Shown: positions 26,665 through 34,384 of the stretch, one piece after another
Position numbering within the stretch: position 1 is the stretch's first letter
Layout of the letters: every line of letters begins with the position of its first letter
Source: HB2-32-21 sp040235495
GTDB taxonomy: Bacteria > Pseudomonadota > Gammaproteobacteria > Pseudomonadales > Porticoccaceae
Direction: 5' to 3'
Length of the DNA stretch: 41,036 nt
NCBI GenBank assembly: GCA_040235495.1
Contig: JBECKV010000096.1
Span: forward strand, 1-41,036
Program-made: the position numbers and the translations under genes
Notes under the pieces: generated by a model
Told to the model about the DNA's origin: nothing
What the model saw: the letters and a program-made list of their open reading frames with translations, nothing else
The model's database searches: none

Positions 26665-27207
26665 ATGGATCAACTCAACCTCATCTGGATCGACCTGGAA
26701 ATGACGGGTCTGGACACCTTTAATGACAGGATTATAGAAATAGCGACGGTGGTGACCGATAAACATCTCAAGGTGCTTGCCGAGGGGCCGACCCTGGCCA
26801 TCCATCAGAGTGACGAAACCCTGGAAGCCATGGATGAGTGGAATACCCGCCAGCACGGCCAATCGGGTCTGACGGAGCGGGTGCGTAACAGCGGGCTATC
26901 GACCAATGATGCCGAACGTCAAACTCTCGATTTTCTCAAGGCCTGGGTGCCGGAAGGAAAATCTCCGATGTGTGGCAATTCCATCTGCCAGGATCGGCGT
27001 TTCCTGGCCAGGGAAATGCCCCTGCTGGAGGCCTATTTTCATTATCGCAATCTGGATGTCAGCAGCGTCAAGGAGTTGGTTGCCCGCTGGCGGCCAGAAC
27101 TGCTGGCCGGGTTTAGTAAAAAAGGCAGTCATCTCGCTCTGGACGATATTTATGACTCAATAGCCGAACTGCAGTACTATCGCCAGCATTTTATCGTTAT
27201 GGACTGA
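26665..27207 (+). CDS. orn: Oligoribonuclease
   Basis: DEDDh-type 3'-5' exonuclease that degrades di- to short oligoribonucleotides, including pGpG from cyclic di-GMP breakdown. It has WIDLEMTGLD (first Asp and Glu), NSICQDRRFLAREMP (third acidic) and HLALDDI with the catalytic His/Asp. Length 180 matches the family. AAGGAA 5 nt before ATG 26665 fixes the start; the frame is open upstream to 26614 but overlaps the channel gene. It is followed by 134 bp without a gene. Confidence 0.97.
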   Translation: MDQLNLIWIDLEMTGLDTFNDRIIEIATVVTDKHLKVLAEGPTLAIHQSDETLEAMDEWNTRQHGQSGLTERVRNSGLSTNDAERQTLDFLKAWVPEGKSPMCGNSICQDRRFLAREMPLLEAYFHYRNLDVSSVKELVARWRPELLAGFSKKGSHLALDDIYDSIAELQYYRQHFIVMD

Positions 27208-27341
27208 CCGGCACTGAAATGCAGCTACTGAAAACCCCAACTCATCCATAGTTTCCCTGTTGATTGGGCTTAGCGCTTTGTCTTCAGGCCGCATTATCGT
27301 ATTTATCGTTACCTTCGCTACTTATAATCACAGGAAGCCCC

Positions 27342-28985
27342 ATGATTGTAGATCCCATCCTGCCGCGGGAAAGAATTGAAGCCATGCGCGCCGAAGGCTG
27401 GTGGCGCGATGAAAACCTCCTCGACTACTTTGACGCCGCGCTGGCAACCAAGCCCGATGATATCGCTGTTGTCGATTACCGCGCCGGGACGGGCGAGAAA
27501 ATCCGCGTCACTTACCGTGAACTCAACGAGCGGGCTAACAAAATAGCCGTCGCGCTGGCGCATTACGGGATCGAAAAGCAGGATGTCGTGTCGTTCCAGC
27601 TGCCCAACTGGTGGCAGTTTGTTGCGGTCAACCTGGCCTGTTTGCGTATCGGCGCCGTCAGCAATCCTCTGATGCCCATATTTCGTGAGCGCGAGTTGTC
27701 TTTTATGGTGGACTTTGCCGAGTCCAAGGTACTCATCGTACCCAAGCGCTTTCGCGGTTTTGACCACGAGGAAATGATCAACAACATGCGCGATCAATTG
27801 CCCCACCTGCAACATCTGTTCGCGGTGGGCGGCGCCGGCGCTACCAGCTTTGAAGACCGGTTGCTTAACCATTCGCTGGATACGGATGCCGATCAACTGT
27901 TTCGGCAACGCCAGCTCGGCCCTCTTGATGTAGTGCTGCTGATGTACACGTCCGGCACCACCGGCATGCCGAAAGGCGTGATGCATTGCGCCAATACCTT
28001 TGTTTACAACGTTCAGCAAATGGTGGCGCGCTGCCAGTTGACCGAGCAGGACGATGTTTTCATGGGCTCGCCACTGGCCCACCTGACCGGTTTTATGTAT
28101 GGCATGTGGATGCCGATGATGCTGAAAACCAAGATGATTCTGCTGGATGTGTGGAACGTCAATACCGGCTGGCAATTGATCGCGGAGGAGAACGCCTCCT
28201 TCGCCATGGGCGCCACGCCGTTTCTGGCCGATCTCACCGCGTCGGATTGCGCCGAGCAATGCAACTCCTCTCGTTTTCGCCTGTTCGTCTGCGGCGGCGC
28301 CCCGATTCCAAGAGTGCTGGCCGAAACGGCAGCGGAAAAACTGTCCATCCACCTGATGGCTGTCTGGGGCATGAGTGAATGTGGCGTCGTGACCACGACC
28401 CGACTGGATGATCCCAGGGAAAAGGTTTTTGGCACTGACGGCGTGGCCGTGCCCGGTTGCACGGTGAAGATTGTCGACCCGGAATCGCGGCAGGAGTTGC
28501 CGCGCGGCACGGAGGGCCTGCTGCTTGAGCGAGGGCCGGCTACGTTTATTGGCTATCTCAAGCGCCCTGAAGCCTACGATGTTGATGCGGAGGGATTTTT
28601 CGACACCGGAGACTTGGCCACCATGGATGAGGATGGCTACATCCGCATCACCGGACGTGCCAAGGACATTATTATTCGCGGCGGCGAAAATATCCCTGTG
28701 GTGGAAGTCGAGAATATTCTCTACCGACATCCCGATGTGGTCGATTGCGCGATAGTCGGCATGCCGGATGAGCGCCTGGGCGAATTGGGCTGCTGTTTCG
28801 TCACCCTCAAGGAGGGCGCGATCATGAGCTTCCAGGACATGATCCAGTTTCTTGGGGAAAACAAGCTGGCCAGGAATTACCTGCCGGAACATCTGGAAGT
28901 GGTCAACGATATGCCGCGTACGGCCAGTGGCAAAATCCAGAAGTTCCAGCTGCGGGAAATCGCGAAAAATATTCGCCAACCCTGA
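27342..28985 (+). CDS. Acyl-CoA ligase, cyclohexanecarboxylate-CoA ligase-like
   Basis: ATP-dependent AMP-forming enzyme that activates a carboxylic acid as its CoA thioester. The phosphate-binding loop YTSGTTGMPKG lies at residues 202-212. GRAKDIIIRGGENI is the C-terminal hinge region, and the catalytic lysine is in PRTASGKIQ (near residue 531). Length 547. The N-terminal part and pairing with an AliB-like dehydrogenase suggest an alicyclic or branched short-chain acid, but this is inferred. ATG 27342 has AGGAAG 4 nt upstream; the 26-codon extension to 27264 is rejected. It begins a two-gene operon with the dehydrogenase 33 bp downstream. Confidence 0.88.
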   Translation: MIVDPILPRERIEAMRAEGWWRDENLLDYFDAALATKPDDIAVVDYRAGTGEKIRVTYRELNERANKIAVALAHYGIEKQDVVSFQLPNWWQFVAVNLACLRIGAVSNPLMPIFRERELSFMVDFAESKVLIVPKRFRGFDHEEMINNMRDQLPHLQHLFAVGGAGATSFEDRLLNHSLDTDADQLFRQRQLGPLDVVLLMYTSGTTGMPKGVMHCANTFVYNVQQMVARCQLTEQDDVFMGSPLAHLTGFMYGMWMPMMLKTKMILLDVWNVNTGWQLIAEENASFAMGATPFLADLTASDCAEQCNSSRFRLFVCGGAPIPRVLAETAAEKLSIHLMAVWGMSECGVVTTTRLDDPREKVFGTDGVAVPGCTVKIVDPESRQELPRGTEGLLLERGPATFIGYLKRPEAYDVDAEGFFDTGDLATMDEDGYIRITGRAKDIIIRGGENIPVVEVENILYRHPDVVDCAIVGMPDERLGELGCCFVTLKEGAIMSFQDMIQFLGENKLARNYLPEHLEVVNDMPRTASGKIQKFQLREIAKNIRQP

Positions 28986-29018
28986 GTCCCAAACAGCAAC
29001 AAAACGCGAGGACAGCGC

Positions 29019-30179
29019 ATGACCATGCCCTGGCTATCAGAAGAAGATCTGTTTATTAAAGAAACCGCCGAGCGCTTTGCCCGCGAACGCCTGCGTGAGG
29101 GCTATCAGGCGCGTGGCAATGACCACCATCTGGACCGGGGGCTCCTGAGCGAGATGGGCGCGCTTGGCCTGATCGCTCCGACCTTTGCCGAGCAGTATGG
29201 CGGTATTGGCTCCAGCAGTCTGGTTTCGGGAGTGATTTGCGAAGCCATTGCCTACGCGGACATGAATATCAGCTATATGTGCATGACCACGCCGTTAATT
29301 GGCGGGGTCATTGAAAAATACGGCAACGAAGAGATGAAGGCCGAGGTGCTGCCGCAAATGGCGGCCGGGCAACTCATCGTGCAACTGGGTTTGACCGAGC
29401 CCCGGGGCGGTTCCGATGCCGCCAACCTGATCGTCAAGGCCGACAAGAAAGGCGATAAATACATAATCAACGGTGAAAAGACCTCTATCAGTTACGGCGA
29501 TCAAGCGGAGATGATGCTGCTGTTCGCCCGTAGCGATCAAAACAAGCCGGGTGCTCGCGGCGTGTCGGCATTTCTGGTACCACTGGACCTGCCCGGTGTC
29601 ACCTGCACTCACTTTGATGACATTGGCACGCGTCCGGTGGGCCGGGGCCAGGTGTTTTTCGATGATGTGGAAATTCCTGAAACCGCTCTGCTGGGCAAGG
29701 AGGGGGAGGGTTTTACCAAGGTCATGGAAGGCTTCGACCTGAGCCGGATTCTCATCGCCCTGCAATGCATTGGCACTGCCCAGGCCTCCGTCGACGAAAC
29801 CTGGGAGTACATTCAGGAACGGGAAGCTTTTGGCCGGCCCCTGGCTAAATTTCAGGGCACGACGTTTCCGCTGGCGGAACACGAGAGCATGCTCGCGGCC
29901 GTGCGCGCCCTGTGCCACCAGACCCTGATGATGCGCGATAAGGGCATTGCCCACACCAGCGAGGCGGCCATGGTGAAATGGATGGGCCCGAAGTGGGCCA
30001 CCGACATTATCCAGAGCTGCATCCAACTGAACGGCCACTACGGCTACACGACCGATCTGCCCCACCACCAGCGCATGATGGATGTCCTGGGCCTGCAAAT
30101 CGGTGATGGCACCGCGCAAATAATGAAAACCATCATTGCCCGGGAGAAGATCGGGCCGATTGGTGTCGCTTACAAATAA
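29019..30179 (+). CDS. Acyl-CoA dehydrogenase (AliB-like)
   Basis: FAD-dependent dehydrogenase that introduces an alpha,beta double bond in an acyl-CoA and passes electrons to ETF. Domains: N-terminal helical (about 5-120), middle beta with LGLTEPRGGSDAAN (about 124-137), C-terminal helical with REAFGRPLAKFQ (about 269-280). The segment that carries the catalytic Glu in medium-chain enzymes (YEGTAQI) reads IGDGTAQI, with Asp363 in place of Glu. Length 386 is normal. Similar sequences act on cyclohexanecarboxyl-CoA. It follows the CoA ligase by 33 bp; the pair should activate and desaturate the same acid. Confidence 0.88.
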   Translation: MTMPWLSEEDLFIKETAERFARERLREGYQARGNDHHLDRGLLSEMGALGLIAPTFAEQYGGIGSSSLVSGVICEAIAYADMNISYMCMTTPLIGGVIEKYGNEEMKAEVLPQMAAGQLIVQLGLTEPRGGSDAANLIVKADKKGDKYIINGEKTSISYGDQAEMMLLFARSDQNKPGARGVSAFLVPLDLPGVTCTHFDDIGTRPVGRGQVFFDDVEIPETALLGKEGEGFTKVMEGFDLSRILIALQCIGTAQASVDETWEYIQEREAFGRPLAKFQGTTFPLAEHESMLAAVRALCHQTLMMRDKGIAHTSEAAMVKWMGPKWATDIIQSCIQLNGHYGYTTDLPHHQRMMDVLGLQIGDGTAQIMKTIIAREKIGPIGVAYK

Positions 30180-30257
30180 TAACGGTGGACCTGCAAGTCA
30201 TGGTTGCGCAAGGGGCGAACCAGCGCTAAAGGACATTGATTGTTCGAGCAAATTTGA

Positions 30258-30276
30258 CGCCAATGGCGCCTGTTTT
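30258..30276 (+). terminator. Weak hairpin at the acyl-CoA dehydrogenase/BKACE junction
   Basis: CGCC (30258-30261) and GGCG (30265-30268) form a 4-bp stem with a 3-nt loop, followed by TGTTTT. It overlaps the last base of the convergent gene. A poor terminator candidate. Confidence 0.2.
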
Positions 30277-31169
30277 CAGCTGGCCGGGACGCCCAGCAGA
30301 TCGGCCGCCTCACACGGCGTAGCCGTTTCCCGGCCCAGTAGACTCGCCAGCTCCGAAACGGTGGCAATGACGTCCTCGTTGGTCGGCGGATTCCCGTCCT
30401 TCAGCTCCAGATAGTGCCAGTCCCCAAGGCCAATGGAGACATGACCGCCTTCGTTGATGATCTTGGGAAGTAGTGGCAACAGATCACCACCGTGGTTCAT
30501 GGCCGTCCAGAGGATGTTTTTGTCCTTGGGAATGAATGCCGTATGCGCATCAAGTCCCTGCTCGCTACCGGGGTGTGCGGCCGGCAGGTCATCGCCGGTC
30601 ATTATCAGACAGGCGTAGGCGGGTTCTTCAATCAGGCCCATATCCATAAAGGCGAGAAATGCTCGGGTAAAACCGATATTCCACAACGATGCATAAGGCC
30701 GCACGGTCGTGGTTTTCAGTTGTTCGGCAAAATGTTGCAGGGTTTTGGTGGTATTGGCGTAGACCGCTTCGTCACTGCGAAATTTTCGGGCCCCGCGGTC
30801 GTAGGCATCGATGTTGGTGGTGCCCATATCCAGCGGCGCGAAATGGGGCCGGGTGGCGGCATCGGACGCCAGTTCCAGGATCGGCTTGATCCGCTCGCTG
30901 GCGTCGCCGTCGTTGGCAAAGGCGCCGAGCGTGGGGTGGATCAGGATGTCGCTTTTGGCCCTGATGCGACGGATGATGTCGGCGTAGACCTCGACCCGGT
31001 GCTCCGGTTGGCCCTCGCTGGTGCGGGCGTGGAAGTGCACAATCGAGGCGCCCGCCTCCCGGCAACGGGCCGCGGTTTCGGCAATTTCTTCCGGGCTCCA
31101 CGGCACATTGGGGTTCTGGTCCCGGCCAGCATATTCGTTAATGCGGGCTTCGATAATGAGTTTGTCCAT
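30276..31169 (-). CDS. Beta-keto acid cleavage enzyme (BKACE, DUF849)
   Basis: The family condenses a beta-keto acid with acetyl-CoA to give acetoacetate and a new acyl-CoA; the founding member (Kce) cleaves 3-keto-5-aminohexanoate. The TIM-barrel metal ligands His45 and His47 are visible in SIVHFHAR, after PWSPEEIAETA. The usual VRVGLED near the C-terminus is instead HVSIGLGD (residues 243-250), so the Arg and the Glu metal ligand of Kce are replaced by Ser245 and Gly249 while Asp250 stays. Length 297 is close to family. ATG 31169 has GAGG upstream. It converges on the acyl-CoA dehydrogenase. Substrate unknown. Confidence 0.85.
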   Translation of the reverse strand: MDKLIIEARINEYAGRDQNPNVPWSPEEIAETAARCREAGASIVHFHARTSEGQPEHRVEVYADIIRRIRAKSDILIHPTLGAFANDGDASERIKPILELASDAATRPHFAPLDMGTTNIDAYDRGARKFRSDEAVYANTTKTLQHFAEQLKTTTVRPYASLWNIGFTRAFLAFMDMGLIEEPAYACLIMTGDDLPAAHPGSEQGLDAHTAFIPKDKNILWTAMNHGGDLLPLLPKIINEGGHVSIGLGDWHYLELKDGNPPTNEDVIATVSELASLLGRETATPCEAADLLGVPAS

Positions 31170-31293
31170 TCCCGCCTCGTTTGTCAGCGCGTACCGTCAA
31201 GGACTAAGGATAGCCGTTTGCCGACTGTCTGGAAACAATGAATGGTCTCGGCAATGGGCCACGACTCGTGTTGGCAATTCGCGTGGCGACTGC

Positions 31294-31327
31294 CTTACCT
31301 GGGTCCCTGTCTTACCCGGGCCCTAAG
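31294..31327. repeat. Imperfect 17-bp tandem repeat
   Basis: CTTACCTGGGTCCCTGT (31294-31310) is followed directly by CTTACCCGGGCCCTAAG (31311-31327). Eleven of the first 13 positions match. It lies between the methyltransferase stop and the BKACE start, in a 178-bp region that otherwise shows no gene. Confidence 0.5.
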
Positions 31328-31347
31328 TGCTGACTCGAGGTCCGGTT

Positions 31348-32142
31348 CTATTCGATGTGCGCGAGGAGTGCGGGCGCTGCGAAACTGACCCTGCCCGTCG
31401 AGTCCGTGAAAGGCTGCATGACCTCACGGGCTTGCCTCAGCAAATGCTGGAACTGATCGTCATCAAGTACATCGGCCAGGGTCCAGCCCTTGATCTCGGT
31501 CAGCATCCAGTCGTCGATGGACGGAAAGCGGGCGGTACCGGGTAAGCTCTGAACGCTAAAGCCGGTGATGCCCGTCGCTGTTAGCAAAGCAGTCAGCTCG
31601 CCTGGCTTCCCTAACCGATAGGGTGCGCGTAACTCGTTGGCGATGGCTGTGCCGAACAGTCTTTCCAGCAGGTTGACCAGCGCTGAGTAACCGGGTGAAT
31701 TTTCCAGGGCATCCCACACTGCAAGTGTCAACCTGCCGCCGGGGAGAAGAACCCGGTACATTTCCTGTACAGCCTGCACCGGCTGATCAAAAAACATCAA
31801 GCCAAACTGGCAAAAGACCGCATCAAAGAGGTTGTTGTCAAAGGGTAGGCTTTCAGCGGAGGCCTGTTGCCAGTTTATTGCCGGGTTTTTCGCCCGAGCC
31901 ACGGATAACATGCCTTCGTTGATGTCGACCCCGCTGACAAGATTGCCCTGGCCTACCAGATCGGCCGCATGACGGGCCAAAACGCCGGTGCCACAGGCGA
32001 CATCGAGTACGCGCCAGCCAGCCTCCACACCGGCCAAGGTTGCCAGCTGCGCTGGCCAGGCCTGAAACAGCGCGGGAACGAAAAACGATTCGTAGACATC
32101 GGCTGCGCTTTGAATAACCTGGCCTTTTTTCTCCATATTCAT
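31348..32142 (-). CDS. SAM-dependent methyltransferase (class I)
   Basis: Rossmann-fold methyltransferase of the UbiE/Methyltransf_11 type. Motif I VLDVACGTGVLA is at residues 45-56, the acidic end of strand 2 is GVDINEGML (about 75-83), and SLPFDNNLFDAVFCQF (about 98-113) is the next conserved block. Length 264. AAGGAGG 8 nt before the first ATG (32140-32142) is very strong and chooses it over ATG 32134-32136. It is divergent from the HxlR-type regulator across a 193-bp spacer full of repeats, so it is a likely target of that regulator. Substrate cannot be told. Confidence 0.85.
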   Translation of the reverse strand: MNMEKKGQVIQSAADVYESFFVPALFQAWPAQLATLAGVEAGWRVLDVACGTGVLARHAADLVGQGNLVSGVDINEGMLSVARAKNPAINWQQASAESLPFDNNLFDAVFCQFGLMFFDQPVQAVQEMYRVLLPGGRLTLAVWDALENSPGYSALVNLLERLFGTAIANELRAPYRLGKPGELTALLTATGITGFSVQSLPGTARFPSIDDWMLTEIKGWTLADVLDDDQFQHLLRQAREVMQPFTDSTGRVSFAAPALLAHIE

Positions 32143-32199
32143 GTTCGACTCCTCCTTATAATCACAGTCGCCAAGGCATGCTAGGTGCTATCTTTAGGT

Positions 32200-32269
32200 G
32201 GTTCCAGTACAAAACCTGTACCGGAAGACGCCCGTGACGAATCTTGGAACCTGTACTTGGAACCTGTAT
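32200..32269. promoter_or_regulatory. Repeat cluster, possible HxlR operator
   Basis: AACCTGTA occurs three times (32213-32220, 32248-32255, 32261-32268). The last two lie in a perfect 13-bp tandem repeat CTTGGAACCTGTA (32243-32255, 32256-32268). GTAC occurs at 32207, 32218 and 32253, and GTAT at 32266. GGTTCCAGTAC (32200-32210) is, apart from one base, the inverse of GTACTTGGAACC (32253-32264). It lies between divergent methyltransferase and regulator genes. Confidence 0.5.
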
Positions 32270-32335
32270 GCAGCAAGCGAAAACCGGTTCTGGTCTGGTG
32301 CCCGGGCACCAGGTAAGGAACAAGGAGAATCTTCG

Positions 32336-33034
32336 ATGAGCAAAAGTTACGGTCAATTTTGCCCAGTGGCCACGGCGGCCGAGGTGTTTTGCGAGCGGTG
32401 GAATGCGTTGATCATTCGCGAACTGGTCTCGGGGAGTGAAACGTTTAACGACATACGTATGGGGGTCACGCGGGTTTCCCCCTCGCTGTTGTCCAGCCGC
32501 CTGAAAGCTCTCGAACGCGCCGGCGTTATCGACAGGGAGAAACTGGGGGGCAAGGTGAGATATCAACTCACCCAGGCCGGCCGGGAGTTGAGGCCACTTA
32601 TCATGGAACTCGGCATTTGGGGCCAGCGCTGGGCGCGCAGTGATCTTTCAGAAAGTCACCTCGACCCCGGTTACCTGGTATGGGACATTCGCAGACGTAT
32701 CGATCTGACACATTTTCCCGCGCGCCGCACCGTCGTGCGATTCGAATTTACCGAATTTTTCGGCAAACAGCGTTTCTGGTGGCTGGTCATCAATAACGGC
32801 GAAGTGGATCTGTGCCGAACCGACCCTGGCTATGAGATAGACCTCGCAATCGCCAGCCCCCTGAAATTGCTCACTCAGGTATGGATGGGTGATGTCGAGC
32901 TTTCTCGAGCGCTGGCTGGCAAGGGCCTCGGGGTAACGGGGGATGTCGCGCTCAGGAACACCATGGGTGCCTGGTTCACCCTGAGCGTGGTGGCGGATAT
33001 CGGCCCGTGCGGGAGCGATGATGGTCAAATTTGA
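32336..33034 (+). CDS. HxlR-family transcriptional regulator
   Basis: Winged-helix regulator of the HxlR family. The N-terminal half has CPVATAAEVFCERW, IIRELVSG, FNDIRMGVTRVSPSLLSSR (recognition helix, about residues 40-58) and LKALERAGVI. The C-terminal 120 residues resemble the extra ligand-type (SCP2-like) domain of some HxlR proteins; this part is less certain. AAGGAG 8 nt before ATG 32336 is strong. The frame continues upstream to 32198 but would run through the repeat cluster and is rejected. 232 residues. It likely controls the divergent methyltransferase and itself. Confidence 0.85.
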   Translation: MSKSYGQFCPVATAAEVFCERWNALIIRELVSGSETFNDIRMGVTRVSPSLLSSRLKALERAGVIDREKLGGKVRYQLTQAGRELRPLIMELGIWGQRWARSDLSESHLDPGYLVWDIRRRIDLTHFPARRTVVRFEFTEFFGKQRFWWLVINNGEVDLCRTDPGYEIDLAIASPLKLLTQVWMGDVELSRALAGKGLGVTGDVALRNTMGAWFTLSVVADIGPCGSDDGQI

Positions 33035-33139
33035 TTCGAAGAACCCGTAACCGCAAGCCATACAGCGGCAAGCAAGGCGCTTTGCCGGCAATGTTCCCTA
33101 TCCGTTGAAGGATATGATCCGGGGCAATGTCTCAGGCGG

Positions 33140-34243
33140 TCAGTCAAAGGTGATCACCGCGCGGTTAATCTCGCCGCTGTCCAGCAGGCTGAAGGCTTTA
33201 TTGATATCGCCCAGACCCATGCGGTCGGTGATCATGGAGTCCAGATCCAGCCGGCCCTGTTTGTAGAAATCCAGGTAATGCAGGGCGTCGATGTGGAAGC
33301 GGTTAGAGCCCATAAAGCAGCCGGTGATGGATTTTTCCAGGTAAAAATGTCCCGGATCCACTTCCAGTTTCTGCCCGGTCGGTATCGCGCCGACGATCAC
33401 GGCCAGGCCCTTGGGCGCCAGGGCATAGAAACATTGTTTGGATAACTGAGGCACGCCCACGGCGTCGAAAGCGTAATCGACACCGCCACCGCTGAGTTTT
33501 TTCAAGGCCTTGACCGGATCGCCATCCGGGCTGTCCTGTCCGCCCAGCAGGGTATGGGTGGCGCCAAATTTTTTTGCGGTTTCCAGTTTCGAAGGCACCA
33601 GGTCGATGGCGATGATCTGCCGGGCCCCGGCAATGCGCGCGCCCTGAATGATGGAGATACCAATCCCTCCGACACCGAATACCGCCACCGAGGAGCCAGG
33701 CCGGACTTTCGCGGTATTGAGCGCCGCGCCGACCCCGGTAGTCACCGCGCAGCCGACCAGCGCGGCGCTTTCCAGGGGGATATCCTTGTCGATTTTGACG
33801 ACGGCTGTTTCATGAACCAGCATTTTTTCACTGAAAGCGGAAAGGTCGGCAAATTGCGTCAACTTTTTACCGTTGAGTGAAATTCTCGGGGTATCGCCCT
33901 TTTTGCGCTGGCATTGACGACGATCCATGCACAGGTAGGGGCGGCCGTTCAGGCATTGATTGCATCTGCCGCAAAACATGGAAGTACAGGCAATAACGTG
34001 GTCGCCGACCGCGACTGACGTAACCTCCGAACCAACAGCTTCGACGATGCCCGCCGGTTCGTGGCCGGGCACGGTCGGGATCGGCCCGAGAATGGTGCCT
34101 TTAGCGAAGTGGACGTCGCTGTGGCATACGCCGCAGGCGGCAGTGCGCACGAGTACCTCATTGGCACGGGGGTCGTCGATGTCGATCTGTTCGATGGTGA
34201 GGTCCTTGCCGATCTCGGTAAATACTGCAGCGTTCGCTTTCAT
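33140..34243 (-). CDS. Zinc-dependent alcohol dehydrogenase (MDR family)
   Basis: Medium-chain dehydrogenase that oxidises an alcohol with NAD(P) or a tightly bound cofactor. Catalytic zinc ligands are Cys37 (ACGVCHSD), His61-Glu62 (PGHEPAG) and a later cysteine in VGCAVTTG. Structural zinc cysteines are 91, 94, 97 and 105 (CGRCNQC...C). The Rossmann loop is VFGVGGIGISIIQGAR. Length 367. ATG 34241-34243 has GGGGGGAATC just upstream. The upstream 141 bp holds TGTG-N4-CACA (TGTGGTATCACA) but no clear promoter. Substrate unknown; its place suggests the accessory catabolic module. Confidence 0.87.
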   Translation of the reverse strand: MKANAAVFTEIGKDLTIEQIDIDDPRANEVLVRTAACGVCHSDVHFAKGTILGPIPTVPGHEPAGIVEAVGSEVTSVAVGDHVIACTSMFCGRCNQCLNGRPYLCMDRRQCQRKKGDTPRISLNGKKLTQFADLSAFSEKMLVHETAVVKIDKDIPLESAALVGCAVTTGVGAALNTAKVRPGSSVAVFGVGGIGISIIQGARIAGARQIIAIDLVPSKLETAKKFGATHTLLGGQDSPDGDPVKALKKLSGGGVDYAFDAVGVPQLSKQCFYALAPKGLAVIVGAIPTGQKLEVDPGHFYLEKSITGCFMGSNRFHIDALHYLDFYKQGRLDLDSMITDRMGLGDINKAFSLLDSGEINRAVITFD

Positions 34244-34384
34244 GATTCCCCCCGTGGGTAATTTATTCGCATGTGACGATAATGTGGTATCACATCTGTT
34301 TTTTGATAATAACAAAAGCCGGAGTCATCGGCAGTGTCTTTGTGGGCTTGAGTCGGACTACAGAGACCGGATCAGTGAATAATC

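Noticed and set aside
27323..27328. A perfect TATAAT just before the CoA ligase.
   Set aside because: It lies 13 nt from the ATG, so transcription would start inside or after the Shine-Dalgarno; no -35 fits.
27318..28979. A 553-codon open frame antisense to the CoA ligase gene.
   Set aside because: It is a codon-bias shadow of a real gene, has no recognisable domain and no ribosome site. The ligase strand has full family motifs.
34310..34335. A possible terminator after the phosphorylase gene: GCCG/CGGC stem followed by TTTTGTTATT on the minus strand.
   Set aside because: Only four base pairs with a 7-nt loop; too weak to report.
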